The position numbers and the translations under genes are program-made. Below, piece after piece: positions 1 to 9,456 of a stretch of 50,271 bases of DNA. Below the pieces are notes generated by a model. It was not told the origin of the DNA, ran no database searches, and saw nothing but the letters and a program-made list of their open reading frames with translations. Source of the stretch: UBA5336 sp039818165. GTDB taxonomy: Bacteria; Pseudomonadota; Alphaproteobacteria; Caulobacterales; Hyphomonadaceae. How positions within the stretch are numbered: position 1 is the stretch's first letter; every line of letters begins with the position of its first letter. The DNA is taken from assembly GCA_039818165.1 (NCBI GenBank), contig JBCBUL010000022.1, positions 1 to 50,271 of the forward strand, given 5' to 3'.

Positions 1-46
1 CACGCAGCTTCGCAATAATCTCTTCAGGCTTCGATCTCTTGCCCAT
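1..46 (-). CDS. IS3-family transposase OrfA, N-terminus only (cut by window edge)
   Basis: Fifteen complete codons are visible on the minus strand, beginning at ATG 46-44 and reading MGKRSKPEEIIAKLR. The K-R-x-x-PEEI-x-x-KLR pattern is typical of the start of OrfA, the helix-turn-helix protein of IS3-family elements, which acts with OrfB as the transposase. A GGAG ribosome site stands about seven bases upstream of the ATG. The rest of the gene lies outside the window, so neither the family subgroup nor intactness can be judged. The call rests on a short but characteristic N-terminus. Confidence 0.65.
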   Translation of the reverse strand, partial: MGKRSKPEEIIAKLR

Positions 47-107
47 GTTTCAGCTCCATATCTGAAGCCGGAACTAACTCAAACAATGGACCACTTTCCG
101 GGAGGCA
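1..107 (-). mobile_element. Terminal part of a probable IS3-family insertion sequence
   Basis: The OrfA start lies about 60 bp from a point at 107 where, read on the minus strand, the sequence begins TGCCTCCCGGAAAG. IS3 elements characteristically start with TG and have this leader length before OrfA. Immediately beyond 107, a hydrolase reading frame resumes in mid-protein. The outer boundary is inferred from these two facts. The other terminus and any target duplication are outside the window. Confidence 0.45.
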
Positions 108-674
108 GACCACGAGGGCATTGTGATCATGAATACAGCGATCTATGCGCCGACTGAGAAGATGAGCCTCTCCCGCATTCACGACCTTGTCAGAACGCCA
201 ATCCTTGGTGAAATCCTCATCGAAGTACTTAGCTCGCCCTTTGATGGGATGGACACCGTTCAGGGCGATCCGGCGTCCCTGCCGCAAGAGGTGAGAGATC
301 TCTATGGCCGTCCGGTCATTGAAAGTGGCAATCGGAAAGCCCCGCTCGCCATGATGCGGATGGTCCCGCACAGCCCGGATCATCCGAGCACCGAGCCGAT
401 GGGCAAGCTCGTCAACTTTGTGCGCGGGTTGGACGTTCCTACAGAGATTGTCTGGGGCATGAATGACCCGATTACGGGCAGAGCCCTTCCCGCTATGATC
501 GATCATTTTCCAGACGCGCGTGTCACGGAAACAGAGGCTGGACACTTTCTGCAGGAGGAAGTCCCAGATGTCATCGCGGCAGCTGTGATGCGTGTTTATG
601 ACAGTATTCACGCTGAGCCTGCTCCGGTCGAAGACACAGCCGCTGCACCGGTCGTCGAAAACGAAGAAAACTGA
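108..674 (+). pseudogene. Alpha/beta hydrolase (haloalkane dehalogenase/epoxide hydrolase type), 5' part lost at IS junction
   Basis: The frame reads HEGIVIMNTAIYAP and then the cap and C-terminal half of an alpha/beta hydrolase. It keeps the acid residue in WGMNDPI and the catalytic histidine in AGHFLQEE. The N-terminal half, with the oxyanion region and nucleophile elbow, is missing. Upstream, the frame runs only into the putative IS end and a stop at 75-77. A GTG at 123 could start a 183-residue peptide, but it would lack the nucleophile, so a dead remnant is more likely. The C-terminus carries an acidic, Ala/Pro-rich tail. It converges on the SDR remnant and lies next to oxidoreductase and GST genes, which fits a former role in degrading a hydrophobic compound. 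Confidence 0.65.
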
Positions 675-738
675 CACATTCCGGTGTATTCATCGTAGGG
701 AGCGGCTTCGCCTGTCTCATATTACCGGGCCGCTTATT

Positions 739-758
739 CCCGCTCGTTACAGAGCGGG
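739..758. terminator. Inverted repeat between convergent genes (possible bidirectional terminator)
   Basis: CCCGCTC at 739-745 and GAGCGGG at 752-758 form a perfect 7-bp stem with a 6-nt loop. It lies between the 3' ends of the hydrolase remnant and the minus-strand SDR, whose stop begins two bases further on. There is no clear T-run on either side, so terminator function is an inference from position. Confidence 0.4.
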
Positions 759-759
759 A

Positions 760-1489
760 TCACCAGGTCTCTTTGAACGGACGCAAATCCATTTCATGCG
801 TCCAGGCCGATCGCGGCTGGTTGTGGACGTACCAATAGGCTTCAGCGATTGCGTCAGGTAACAGGCTACCGTCTTCTCCGAGCGAGTCGAGATACGAACC
901 CAGAAAGGTGCTTACCCGTTCGCCATTCACCGCGCCCTCAATCACGAAATGCGCGACATGGATGCCCTGGGGTCCATACTCGCGCCAGTGACTGGGCGAG
1001 CATTCTGAGGCCGGCCTTCATCGAAGCAAAATGAGCGAAATTCGGCTTTCCGCGCATGGAACCCGATGCGCCGGTGAAGAACAGGCTACCACGCTGCTGG
1101 GCGGTGAGGATGGGAATGGCGCGCTTGGCGGTGAGAAAAGCGCCAAAGCAGCCAACCCGCCAGAACTGCTCGACCGTTTCCGGCTTCAGCTTCTCAAACG
1201 CGATAACCGCATTGTTACCGGCATTGTAGATCACAGCTGCGACGGGGCCTTTCTGGCCGGCGTGTTCAAATAGTGAGTCCTGGTCCCCCTCAGAGGTCAC
1301 GTCGGTTCGAAAGCCCTCGGCAGAGCCGCCAGCCTTTTGTATTTCCCCACAAAGCGACTGGACCTTTTGCTCTGTGCGGCCGGCGGCAATCACATGATAC
1401 CCGCCAGCCGCAAACCGGTGCGCAAGCGCACCGCCGACGCCGTCCGAGACTCCCGCGCCAATGATGATCACTGTTTCGGTCATGGCCAT
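760..1489 (-). pseudogene. Short-chain dehydrogenase/reductase (SDR), frameshifted near 981-986
   Basis: From ATG 1489 the protein has a Rossmann nucleotide site (GAGVSDGVGGALA, about residues 11-23) and runs through the SDR core to SLARVWTPG. From 985 down to 760 the next part of the fold continues in another frame (EYGPQGIHVAHFVIEG to DLRPFKETW). Restoring two bases, CG, in the GCGCGAG run joins the halves as SLAREYGPQGIHV, the usual SDR sequence. The usual YxxxK is FASMK here, so the catalytic Tyr is Phe; this is known from a subgroup of SDRs and is not itself damage. The frameshift is either real decay or a sequence error in a CG repeat. It lies downstream of a GST and the monooxygenase on the same strand. 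Confidence 0.85.
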
Positions 1490-1501
1490 TTCCTCTACCA
1501 G

Positions 1502-1676
1502 CTATGCTCTTGCGCGCTTCGCTTCGACCGCCAGTTTCCCGACCAGGGTCGCAGCACCACTTCGAAAGCCCAAGAGAGCGATGCTCACAGTGTAGCTGAA
1601 GAGGGGTGTCCGCGATCCGGTCAAGGTCCGCAATGCCTTACCCAAGGAAGCGCTGTGCCCCCGACTTTCATCCTCA
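1502..1676 (-). other. Unidentified open frame without start codon, possible gene remnant
   Basis: Between the GST and SDR genes the minus strand holds an open frame of about 58 codons ending in TAG at 1504-1502. Its end reads SYTVSIALLGFRSGAATLVGKLAVEAKRARA in short, with one hydrophobic stretch and a basic tail. It has no ATG and overlaps the GST stop. I do not recognise it. It could be the tail of a gene lost by deletion, or chance. Confidence 0.2.
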
Positions 1677-2367
1677 GCTCAGACTCACCTTTTCCGGAAG
1701 GAGTCCGCCCAGCATCTTCGAGCAGATAGCCAGGTTTTCCTTGAAGCCGGGGCGCGCCTTCATCGCCTCAGTATGCCTGACCAGCGCCGGCCATCTGCCG
1801 GCATCGGGCAGGCCGGCGATCAGGTCGATCTGTGTCATCTGGCAGCTGACAGCGATGTCAGCCAGCGAGAACTGGCCACCGACGAAATAGTCGCCGCCAT
1901 CCAGCACGCCTTCAAGATAGTCAAAGAGCGGCGGAAATTTCTCATGCCAGGTGCTGCGCGCCTTTTCGAGGTCAGACGGCTTGCCCGCGAATAGCGGGAA
2001 GATGATTGGGCGGAAGAAATCCATGCCGGCCGGCAGGGCGACCACTGTATCGGCATATTCCTCGATCCAGGCGATCCTGCCGGCTTCGAATGCGCTGGCG
2101 CCGTACAGGCCGATATCAAGCCGCTTGTCCAGGAACAGGGCAATGGCCGAGGAGTCCGGGATCGTTCCGGCTACGCCTTCCTTGCCCACCGACTTGTCTC
2201 GCAGTACCGGGATACGCCTTGCCGGGCTGATCTCGACGAACCAGTCCGGCATCGCCATGATGTTCACATCCTCGAAATCATACTCGGCACCGGCATGGGC
2301 GAGCACGACCTGGACCTTACGTACGAAAAGGCGAGACTGGAGTGCCGTAAACGACGAATTCTGACAT
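1674..2367 (-). pseudogene. Glutathione S-transferase, 1-nt insertion in the N-terminal domain (2326-2329)
   Basis: ATG 2367 starts MSEFVVYGTPVSPF, the beginning of a thioredoxin-like GST domain, but the frame then hits TAA. The other part, VRKVQVVLAHAGAEYDF, follows in the next frame after a run of four T (minus strand). Reading three T instead joins SPF to VRKVQVVL, exactly the expected alpha-1 helix. The remainder is complete: the cis-Pro motif ARRIPVL, the glutathione gamma-Glu site PDSSAI and the C-terminal helical domain with FSLADIAV. An internal start would lack the first beta strand and the catalytic loop. The break is a mutation or a homopolymer sequencing error; the gene otherwise shows no damage. 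It sits downstream of the monooxygenase. Confidence 0.85.
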
Positions 2368-2430
2368 GGGGTAGTTTCCTAGTTGGATGTGCAAGTGCAC
2401 CAACGCGCGTTCTCGGCGAGTTTGCCAACG

Positions 2431-4281
<1,851 letters not shown>

Positions 4282-4374
4282 GCCGGGTTCTCTCCAGTCT
4301 TCGGGGCGGCGTGGCTTGTGATTTCGGCTCCGCGGGCCAAACACCTACGCGACGAGGACATCACCCCATCTAAT

Positions 4375-4390
4375 TAATGGATTGCATTAG
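4375..4390. promoter_or_regulatory. TAAT-N7-ATTAG element upstream of the monooxygenase
   Basis: TAAT at 4375-4378 and ATTAG at 4386-4390 are separated by seven bases, about 95 bp upstream of the monooxygenase start. The same arms and spacing occur upstream of the DJ-1 gene (12253-12268) and of the second sulfatase (16156-16171). The sharing suggests a common regulator. The short AT-rich arms mean chance cannot be excluded. Confidence 0.35.
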
Positions 4391-4426
4391 TAATGGAGCA
4401 CAAGGGCTCTGGCAAGCCCTTGTTGT

Positions 4427-5065
4427 TCAGCCCGCCTGGCTTGGCGCAGGTGCCAAGAGAAAGCCGGTCAGCGTGGAGGCCGCCTCGCAGGTCGCTTCAT
4501 CGAGCGGCGGCGGGTTCCCAGCCTCGACCAGGCCGGCATAATCGGCCATCAGAATCATCGAGATCGTGAACAGGCGTGTTAGGCGGGTCCTGAGAATGTC
4601 TTCTGGGAGGTCGGCGAGCGCCTCGCCAATCAGTTCCCGCATAAGGTTTGCGCTCTCCATCCCTGTGTCCCTGATGAGCTGGAGTACATCGAACCGAGGG
4701 TCAGTCGTAAGCTGGACACAGAAGCGGGCATACAACCGACCGTCTTCTTCATGACAGGCTTCGAGCAGTGGGCTCACTGCCGCTTCCATCAGTTTGAGGA
4801 TGTCACCATCCGTTCCTGCGGCAGCCATCTCCGCAAGACGTTTTCTTCTTGCGTCCTCGATCGCGCGGTATCGGTGCGCGAAGACCTCACTGATCAACTC
4901 GCTCATGCCGCCGAAATGATAATGCAGCGCGCTTTGATTGCGCGCACCGGCCGCGAGCGTGATATCGCGCACCGAAACGCCGCCAAGGCCTTTCTCTGCA
5001 AACAGACGTTCTGCAGCCCGCATCAGGGCCGCTTTTGTATCTTGTCGCCGCGTTTTTAGTGTCAC
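4427..5065 (-). CDS. TetR-family transcriptional repressor
   Basis: The 212-residue protein has a TetR helix-turn-helix at about residues 10-55 (AAERLFAEKG, SVRDITLAAGA, ALHYHFGG) and a larger alpha-helical ligand domain. The start is GTG 5065, preceded by AAGGAG. It is divergent from the TonB receptor gene and upstream of the monooxygenase. A perfect palindrome (5088-5111) lies in the divergent gap and is the natural operator. The family usually represses its neighbours until a small hydrophobic ligand binds, so a pathway substrate or intermediate is the likely inducer. Confidence 0.92.
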   Translation of the reverse strand: MTLKTRRQDTKAALMRAAERLFAEKGLGGVSVRDITLAAGARNQSALHYHFGGMSELISEVFAHRYRAIEDARRKRLAEMAAAGTDGDILKLMEAAVSPLLEACHEEDGRLYARFCVQLTTDPRFDVLQLIRDTGMESANLMRELIGEALADLPEDILRTRLTRLFTISMILMADYAGLVEAGNPPPLDEATCEAASTLTGFLLAPAPSQAG

Positions 5066-5087
5066 TGCAAACTTGCTCCTTGCACAA

Positions 5088-5111
5088 TTTAATGTGATGC
5101 ATCACATTAAA
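5088..5111. promoter_or_regulatory. Perfect 24-bp palindromic operator, probably for the adjacent TetR
   Basis: The half-site TTTAATGTGATG is followed directly by its exact reverse complement, giving 24 bp with no mismatch. It lies 22 bp upstream of the TetR GTG and 78 bp upstream of the TonB receptor ATG. A TTGCAC at 5080-5085 is a possible -35 for the receptor, which would put the palindrome across the promoter. Binding would block both directions, giving autoregulation plus control of the receptor. Confidence 0.8.
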
Positions 5112-5159
5112 AAACCACAGCTGCAACATAAGACGCAACATGCGCTTATGAAACTGTAA

Positions 5160-5177
5160 GCGCCAGAAAAAAGGCGC
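5160..5177 (+). other. Leader hairpin just before the receptor ribosome site
   Basis: GCGCC (5160-5164) and GGCGC (5173-5177) pair around an A-rich 8-nt loop, ending immediately before the GGGGAGG ribosome site. It may affect translation or mRNA stability. A short stem in GC-rich DNA can be accidental. Confidence 0.25.
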
Positions 5178-5189
5178 GGGGAGGAAACT

Positions 5190-7859
5190 ATGGGTATCGT
5201 CAACAAGATGAATACAACCTTCGAGATCAAGGCAGCGCTCTCTCTGAGTGTGGCCCTTTCCGCGCTTCTCGGCGGTCTCGGGCCGATCGCCCATGCCCAG
5301 GAGGAAGACGCAGAGGAAACATCTCGCCTGGATACCGTGACGGTGACGGGCACAAAGCGCGAGCAGACCCTGCAGGAAACACCGGTCGCTATTTCGGTGG
5401 TTCAGGCAGAAGACATTCAACGCGCTGAGATCCAGGATCTCAATGATCTGCAGACGCTGGTGCCCTCCCTGACCGTCCGGCAGGCGCAAACCTCCACAAA
5501 TACGAGCTTCTTCATTCGCGGCTTCGGCAATGGATCGAATGCGATCGGGCTCGAGCCATCCGTGGGCATCTTCATTGACGGCGTGTATCGATCACGCGCG
5601 GCCGCTTACATCCCCGACCTGCCCAATCTTGAGCGTGTGGAAGTCCTTCGCGGTCCGCAATCGACGCTGTTTGGCAAGAATGCCTCGGCGGGGGTCGTCT
5701 CGGTTGTAACCCGCGGCCCGCAGTTCGAGACGTCAGGCTCAGTTGAAGCCAGCATCGGCAACTACGAATCCTTCCGTCTCAAGGGCGACATCACCGGCCC
5801 GATCACGGACACGCTCGCCTACAGCCTGTCAGGCAGCCTGAACCAGCGCGACGGATACTCCGAGGATCTCGGGACCGGCGACAAATACAATGAGCGCAAC
5901 CGTTGGGGTGTTCGCGGCGAGCTGCTTTTTGTTCCAAATGACCGCTTCAATCTTCGCCTGATTGCCGACTATGACGAGATTGACGAGGCGTGCTGCCTGC
6001 TGACAAATATTGTCAGTGCCGTTCCGACGGCGGACGATCCCGTCGTTCCCAATGACGTCCTTCGCGCCCTGGGCGGAAATATCGTTGCAGAGGATCCCTT
6101 CTCCTACGAGGTCTTTCTGACCACCCCGCCAACTAATGAGATCGAGAATTCGGGCGTTTCGCTTCATGGCGATTACGACCTGGGCTTTGCGACGGTGACA
6201 AGCATCACGGCCACGAGGGCCTCCAATGCCGTGGAGGATTTCGACCCTGACACCACAGACCTCGATATCTTCAGCGCATCATTTTCCGATACGCAGATCG
6301 ACACGTTCACGCAGGAGTTCCGGCTGACCTCCAACCCGTCAGACCGCGGGTTCGACTGGATGCTTGGCGCCTTCTATCTCGACGAAACCATCGATATCGA
6401 AGCGTCCACGACCTACGGAAGCGATTTTCGCTCCTATCTGAGCGGGATTGCATCCAATCCGGCCCTTCTTCCGACTCTTGAGGGCTTTCTCGGCGTGCCT
6501 CCCGGGGTCTTCGCCGGTGCCGGGCAGGGCAGTTTTGAGACCATCACCCAGGACAACACGGCCTGGTCACTATTTGGTACGCTCGATTTCCACCTCACGG
6601 ACAGGCTGACCGCGACGGTTGGCCTGAACTACACCGAAGACGAAAAAGACGTCAAAATGGATGTTGTGACCACCGATGCGCTGGCCGCGATCAATCTCGA
6701 TCAGATCGGATATACCGCAACGCTTGCGCAATTGCTGGCGGCGCAAGGGATCAACATACAGAACCCGGCCTCAATCGGGCCGTTTGTCCAGGGTAACCCG
6801 CAAGTTTATGCGCAATTGCAGCAGCAGGCCTTGGCCGTTGCGCAAAGCGGAAACAACCCGTTCGATGTCCTTCGCGGGGTTCAGATCTGGCCGCCCTTTC
6901 TCAGTTTTCCGAATGCGGTAGAAGATGGACAGTCCGATGACAGCGACACCACCTATACCCTTCGGCTCGCTTACGATGTGACGGACGCAATCAACGTATA
7001 CGGAACCTATGCAACGGGCTTTAAGGCCTCGTCCTGGAACCTGCAGCGGCAAAGCGCGCCTACAACAGCCGATCTCATACCGGGTAACCCGATTACTGAC
7101 CCGGTCACGGGGCAGGCCTTGTTTGTGACGCCCTCCTCCCCGGTTACCGATGCCGGACTCTACGCGATTAATCTCGGAACGGGGACCCGGCTTGCCGGCC
7201 CTGAATCGGCCGAGGTTTTCGAGATCGGCCTGAAGGCCCAGTTCGACAAACTTGCCTTCAATATCGCCATCTTCGATCAGTCCATCGAAGGATTCCAGTC
7301 GAGCATCTTCACCGAACCTGAGGGGTTCGCGCTGCAGAACGCTGAGGAGCAATCGACAACGGGCCTCGAACTGGATGCCACTTGGCAGCCAATTCCCCCG
7401 CTGACGCTGACCTTTGCGGGCACGTTCCTCGACGCGGAGTATGACAGTTTCGAGGGTGGAACGGTTGACGCCGATGGAAATCCCTTGGATCTGTCGGGAC
7501 AGACGCCGCAGGGTATCGCCGACACTCAGCTCACTGTTGGTGGGAACTACAATTTCCGTATCGCAAACCTGGGCGGCTATGTCCGCGGCGACTGGCAATA
7601 TGTCGGCAACTCCAACTTCTCAGACAATCCAACCGACCAGGCTATCATCGACGCTGCCGGATATTCGCGAGAGCAGAACATCGTCAACGTATCGGCTGGC
7701 CTTATGACGCCGAGCGGGATTGATATGTCAGTCTGGGCACGGAACCTTTTCGAGGATGAGTATCTGATCGCCACAGCACCGTCAGTTCTGACCGGGAATT
7801 ACACTGGGTTCCCCAACCAGCCGCGAACATTTGGTGTGACCGTCCGCAAGACGTTCTGA
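5190..7859 (+). CDS. TonB-dependent outer-membrane receptor
   Basis: This 889-residue protein has a signal peptide ending near AHA-Q (36), a TonB-box-like segment (RLDTVTVTGTKREQ), a plug domain with the typical LPNLERVEVLRGPQSTLFGKNASAGVV stretch, and a beta-barrel ending in the terminal aromatic RKTF. It should import a substrate across the outer membrane using TonB energy. The start ATG follows a strong GGGGAGG. This branch (TVTVTGTKREQTLQETP start, no starch-binding features) is common for hydrophobic or aromatic compounds in sphingomonads and relatives. It is the first gene of a probable operon with the transporter and ligase and is controlled by the palindrome in front of it. Confidence 0.93.
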   Translation: MGIVNKMNTTFEIKAALSLSVALSALLGGLGPIAHAQEEDAEETSRLDTVTVTGTKREQTLQETPVAISVVQAEDIQRAEIQDLNDLQTLVPSLTVRQAQTSTNTSFFIRGFGNGSNAIGLEPSVGIFIDGVYRSRAAAYIPDLPNLERVEVLRGPQSTLFGKNASAGVVSVVTRGPQFETSGSVEASIGNYESFRLKGDITGPITDTLAYSLSGSLNQRDGYSEDLGTGDKYNERNRWGVRGELLFVPNDRFNLRLIADYDEIDEACCLLTNIVSAVPTADDPVVPNDVLRALGGNIVAEDPFSYEVFLTTPPTNEIENSGVSLHGDYDLGFATVTSITATRASNAVEDFDPDTTDLDIFSASFSDTQIDTFTQEFRLTSNPSDRGFDWMLGAFYLDETIDIEASTTYGSDFRSYLSGIASNPALLPTLEGFLGVPPGVFAGAGQGSFETITQDNTAWSLFGTLDFHLTDRLTATVGLNYTEDEKDVKMDVVTTDALAAINLDQIGYTATLAQLLAAQGINIQNPASIGPFVQGNPQVYAQLQQQALAVAQSGNNPFDVLRGVQIWPPFLSFPNAVEDGQSDDSDTTYTLRLAYDVTDAINVYGTYATGFKASSWNLQRQSAPTTADLIPGNPITDPVTGQALFVTPSSPVTDAGLYAINLGTGTRLAGPESAEVFEIGLKAQFDKLAFNIAIFDQSIEGFQSSIFTEPEGFALQNAEEQSTTGLELDATWQPIPPLTLTFAGTFLDAEYDSFEGGTVDADGNPLDLSGQTPQGIADTQLTVGGNYNFRIANLGGYVRGDWQYVGNSNFSDNPTDQAIIDAAGYSREQNIVNVSAGLMTPSGIDMSVWARNLFEDEYLIATAPSVLTGNYTGFPNQPRTFGVTVRKTF

Positions 7860-7905
7860 GCCGACAGCCACGCTGAGGTCTCAATCAGAGGAACGGAGAC
7901 AAACC

Positions 7906-9408
7906 GTGCAGAGCCCCGATGAGGGTGTCAGAGCAGGTGAAGCGGAGACCGTGTCGAACGGCACCGCGGCTGGAACAATGAGAGCTTTTCCACCTCCCAT
8001 TTCCCGGGCAACCAAGGTGGCCCATGGTTTTGGCGCGGTGGCACCCGGTGTGATCGTGGGCGCGTTCGATTTCTTCCTGCTGATCTTCTACAGTCAGGTT
8101 GTGGGCCTTGACGCCTGGCTGGTCGGCCTTGCCATCTGGATTGCGCTTGCCTTTGACGCGATCAGCGATCCGATAGTCGGTTACTGGACGGACAATCTGC
8201 GGTCACGCTGGGGACGGCGCCATCCGTTCATGTATGCCTCAGCCATTCCGATTGCCGGCAGCTTTTTCCTCTTGTGGGCGCCGCCGGAGGGCGCCAGCCA
8301 GATGACCCTGTTCTGGTATGTCCTGATCCTCGCGGTCCTTATCCGGACGGCCGTGACTTTCTACAGAACTCCCAGTACGGCGCTGATCCCCGACATGACG
8401 AGGGATTATGATGAGCGAACATCCCTCTACAGCCTGCGCTTCCTGTTCGCCTGGATGGGCGGCAATGCCGTCGCCGTTGTGATGTTTTTCATCCTGTTTC
8501 CGAGTTTCGCCACGGAATCCATCCCGGATGGACGCTTCAATCCCGATGCCTACGCGCTTTATGGCATCATCGGTTCCATCGTGGTCTTCGTGTCCATCAT
8601 TGTGTCATCGATGGGCACGCATTCGCGCATCCCCTATCTCAACCAGCCTCCGCCGGCGCGCGAGATGACCCTGATGCTGGTCTTCAGGGAATTGTTCGAG
8701 ACACTGTCCAACCGATCCTTCATGGCCCTGTTTGTCGCAGCGCTCTTCGGCGCCATTGCAAGCGGCTTGGTGTCCGTCCTTTCACTTTATTTCTTCACGT
8801 ATTTCTGGGAGTTCACAGACGTCCAGACCGGGGCGATTTTCCTTGGAACCTTCATCGCCGCCATTATCGGTTTCGTGCTGGCGCCGATTGTCTCGCGCAA
8901 GCTCGGAAAGAAGCGGGGCGCAATGATTGTCGGGCTGGTCGCCTTTGGCGGCGCGCCACTCCCCATTGCGTTGCGCCTGCTCGACGTCTTGCCGCCCAAT
9001 GGCACGCCATTCGTGTTCTGGTTCGTGACGATCACCAACATCGTCGATATCGGCCTGATCATCTGCTTCCAGATCCTGTTCGCTTCCATGGTCGCGGACC
9101 TTGTCGAAGAGAGCGAGATCAAGACCGGGCGGCGTTCTGAGGGCGTGTTTACAGCGGCAGAGACCTTTATCCGCAAATCGGTACAGGGGCTGGGCGTTGC
9201 GGCAGCAACGCTTGTCTTGGCCCTAGCCCGGTTCCCGACCGGCGCGGATGTGGAGGAGGTCAGCCCTGAAGCCGTCCGGAAACTCGGCATCTATTATGTG
9301 CCTCTGGTCCTGTTCCTGTACATGACCATGATCGCCGTGATCTCAACCTACCGGATCGATCGCACGGTCCATGAGGAGAATCTGAGGAAGCTGCAGGGCG
9401 GTAGCTAA
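7906..9408 (+). CDS. GPH/MFS-family inner-membrane transporter
   Basis: The 500-residue protein has about twelve hydrophobic segments and the GPH (glycoside-pentoside-hexuronide:cation symporter) landmarks DAISDPIVGYWTDN and RSRWGRRHPFMY in the second and third helices. The GTG 7906 start has GGAG upstream; ATG 7978 is an alternative that would drop 24 poorly conserved residues. It follows the receptor by 46 bp and precedes the ligase, so it probably carries the compound the receptor imports across the inner membrane. Members next to acyl-CoA ligases and monooxygenases often carry non-sugars, so the name GPH should not be taken as sugar specificity. Confidence 0.9.
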   Translation: MQSPDEGVRAGEAETVSNGTAAGTMRAFPPPISRATKVAHGFGAVAPGVIVGAFDFFLLIFYSQVVGLDAWLVGLAIWIALAFDAISDPIVGYWTDNLRSRWGRRHPFMYASAIPIAGSFFLLWAPPEGASQMTLFWYVLILAVLIRTAVTFYRTPSTALIPDMTRDYDERTSLYSLRFLFAWMGGNAVAVVMFFILFPSFATESIPDGRFNPDAYALYGIIGSIVVFVSIIVSSMGTHSRIPYLNQPPPAREMTLMLVFRELFETLSNRSFMALFVAALFGAIASGLVSVLSLYFFTYFWEFTDVQTGAIFLGTFIAAIIGFVLAPIVSRKLGKKRGAMIVGLVAFGGAPLPIALRLLDVLPPNGTPFVFWFVTITNIVDIGLIICFQILFASMVADLVEESEIKTGRRSEGVFTAAETFIRKSVQGLGVAAATLVLALARFPTGADVEEVSPEAVRKLGIYYVPLVLFLYMTMIAVISTYRIDRTVHEENLRKLQGGS

Positions 9409-9456
9409 CGCGCCCGCCGGGGCCTGTCACTCATCGCGCTGCGGAAGGAGCGCTTC

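Noticed and set aside
24..677. Long minus-strand reading frame of 217 residues over the hydrolase remnant
   Set aside because: It mirrors the hydrolase in the opposite strand, shows no family motif and lacks a ribosome site.
981..2329. Programmed frameshifting as explanation of the SDR and GST breaks
   Set aside because: No slippery heptamer with pseudoknot, and neither family is known to use recoding.
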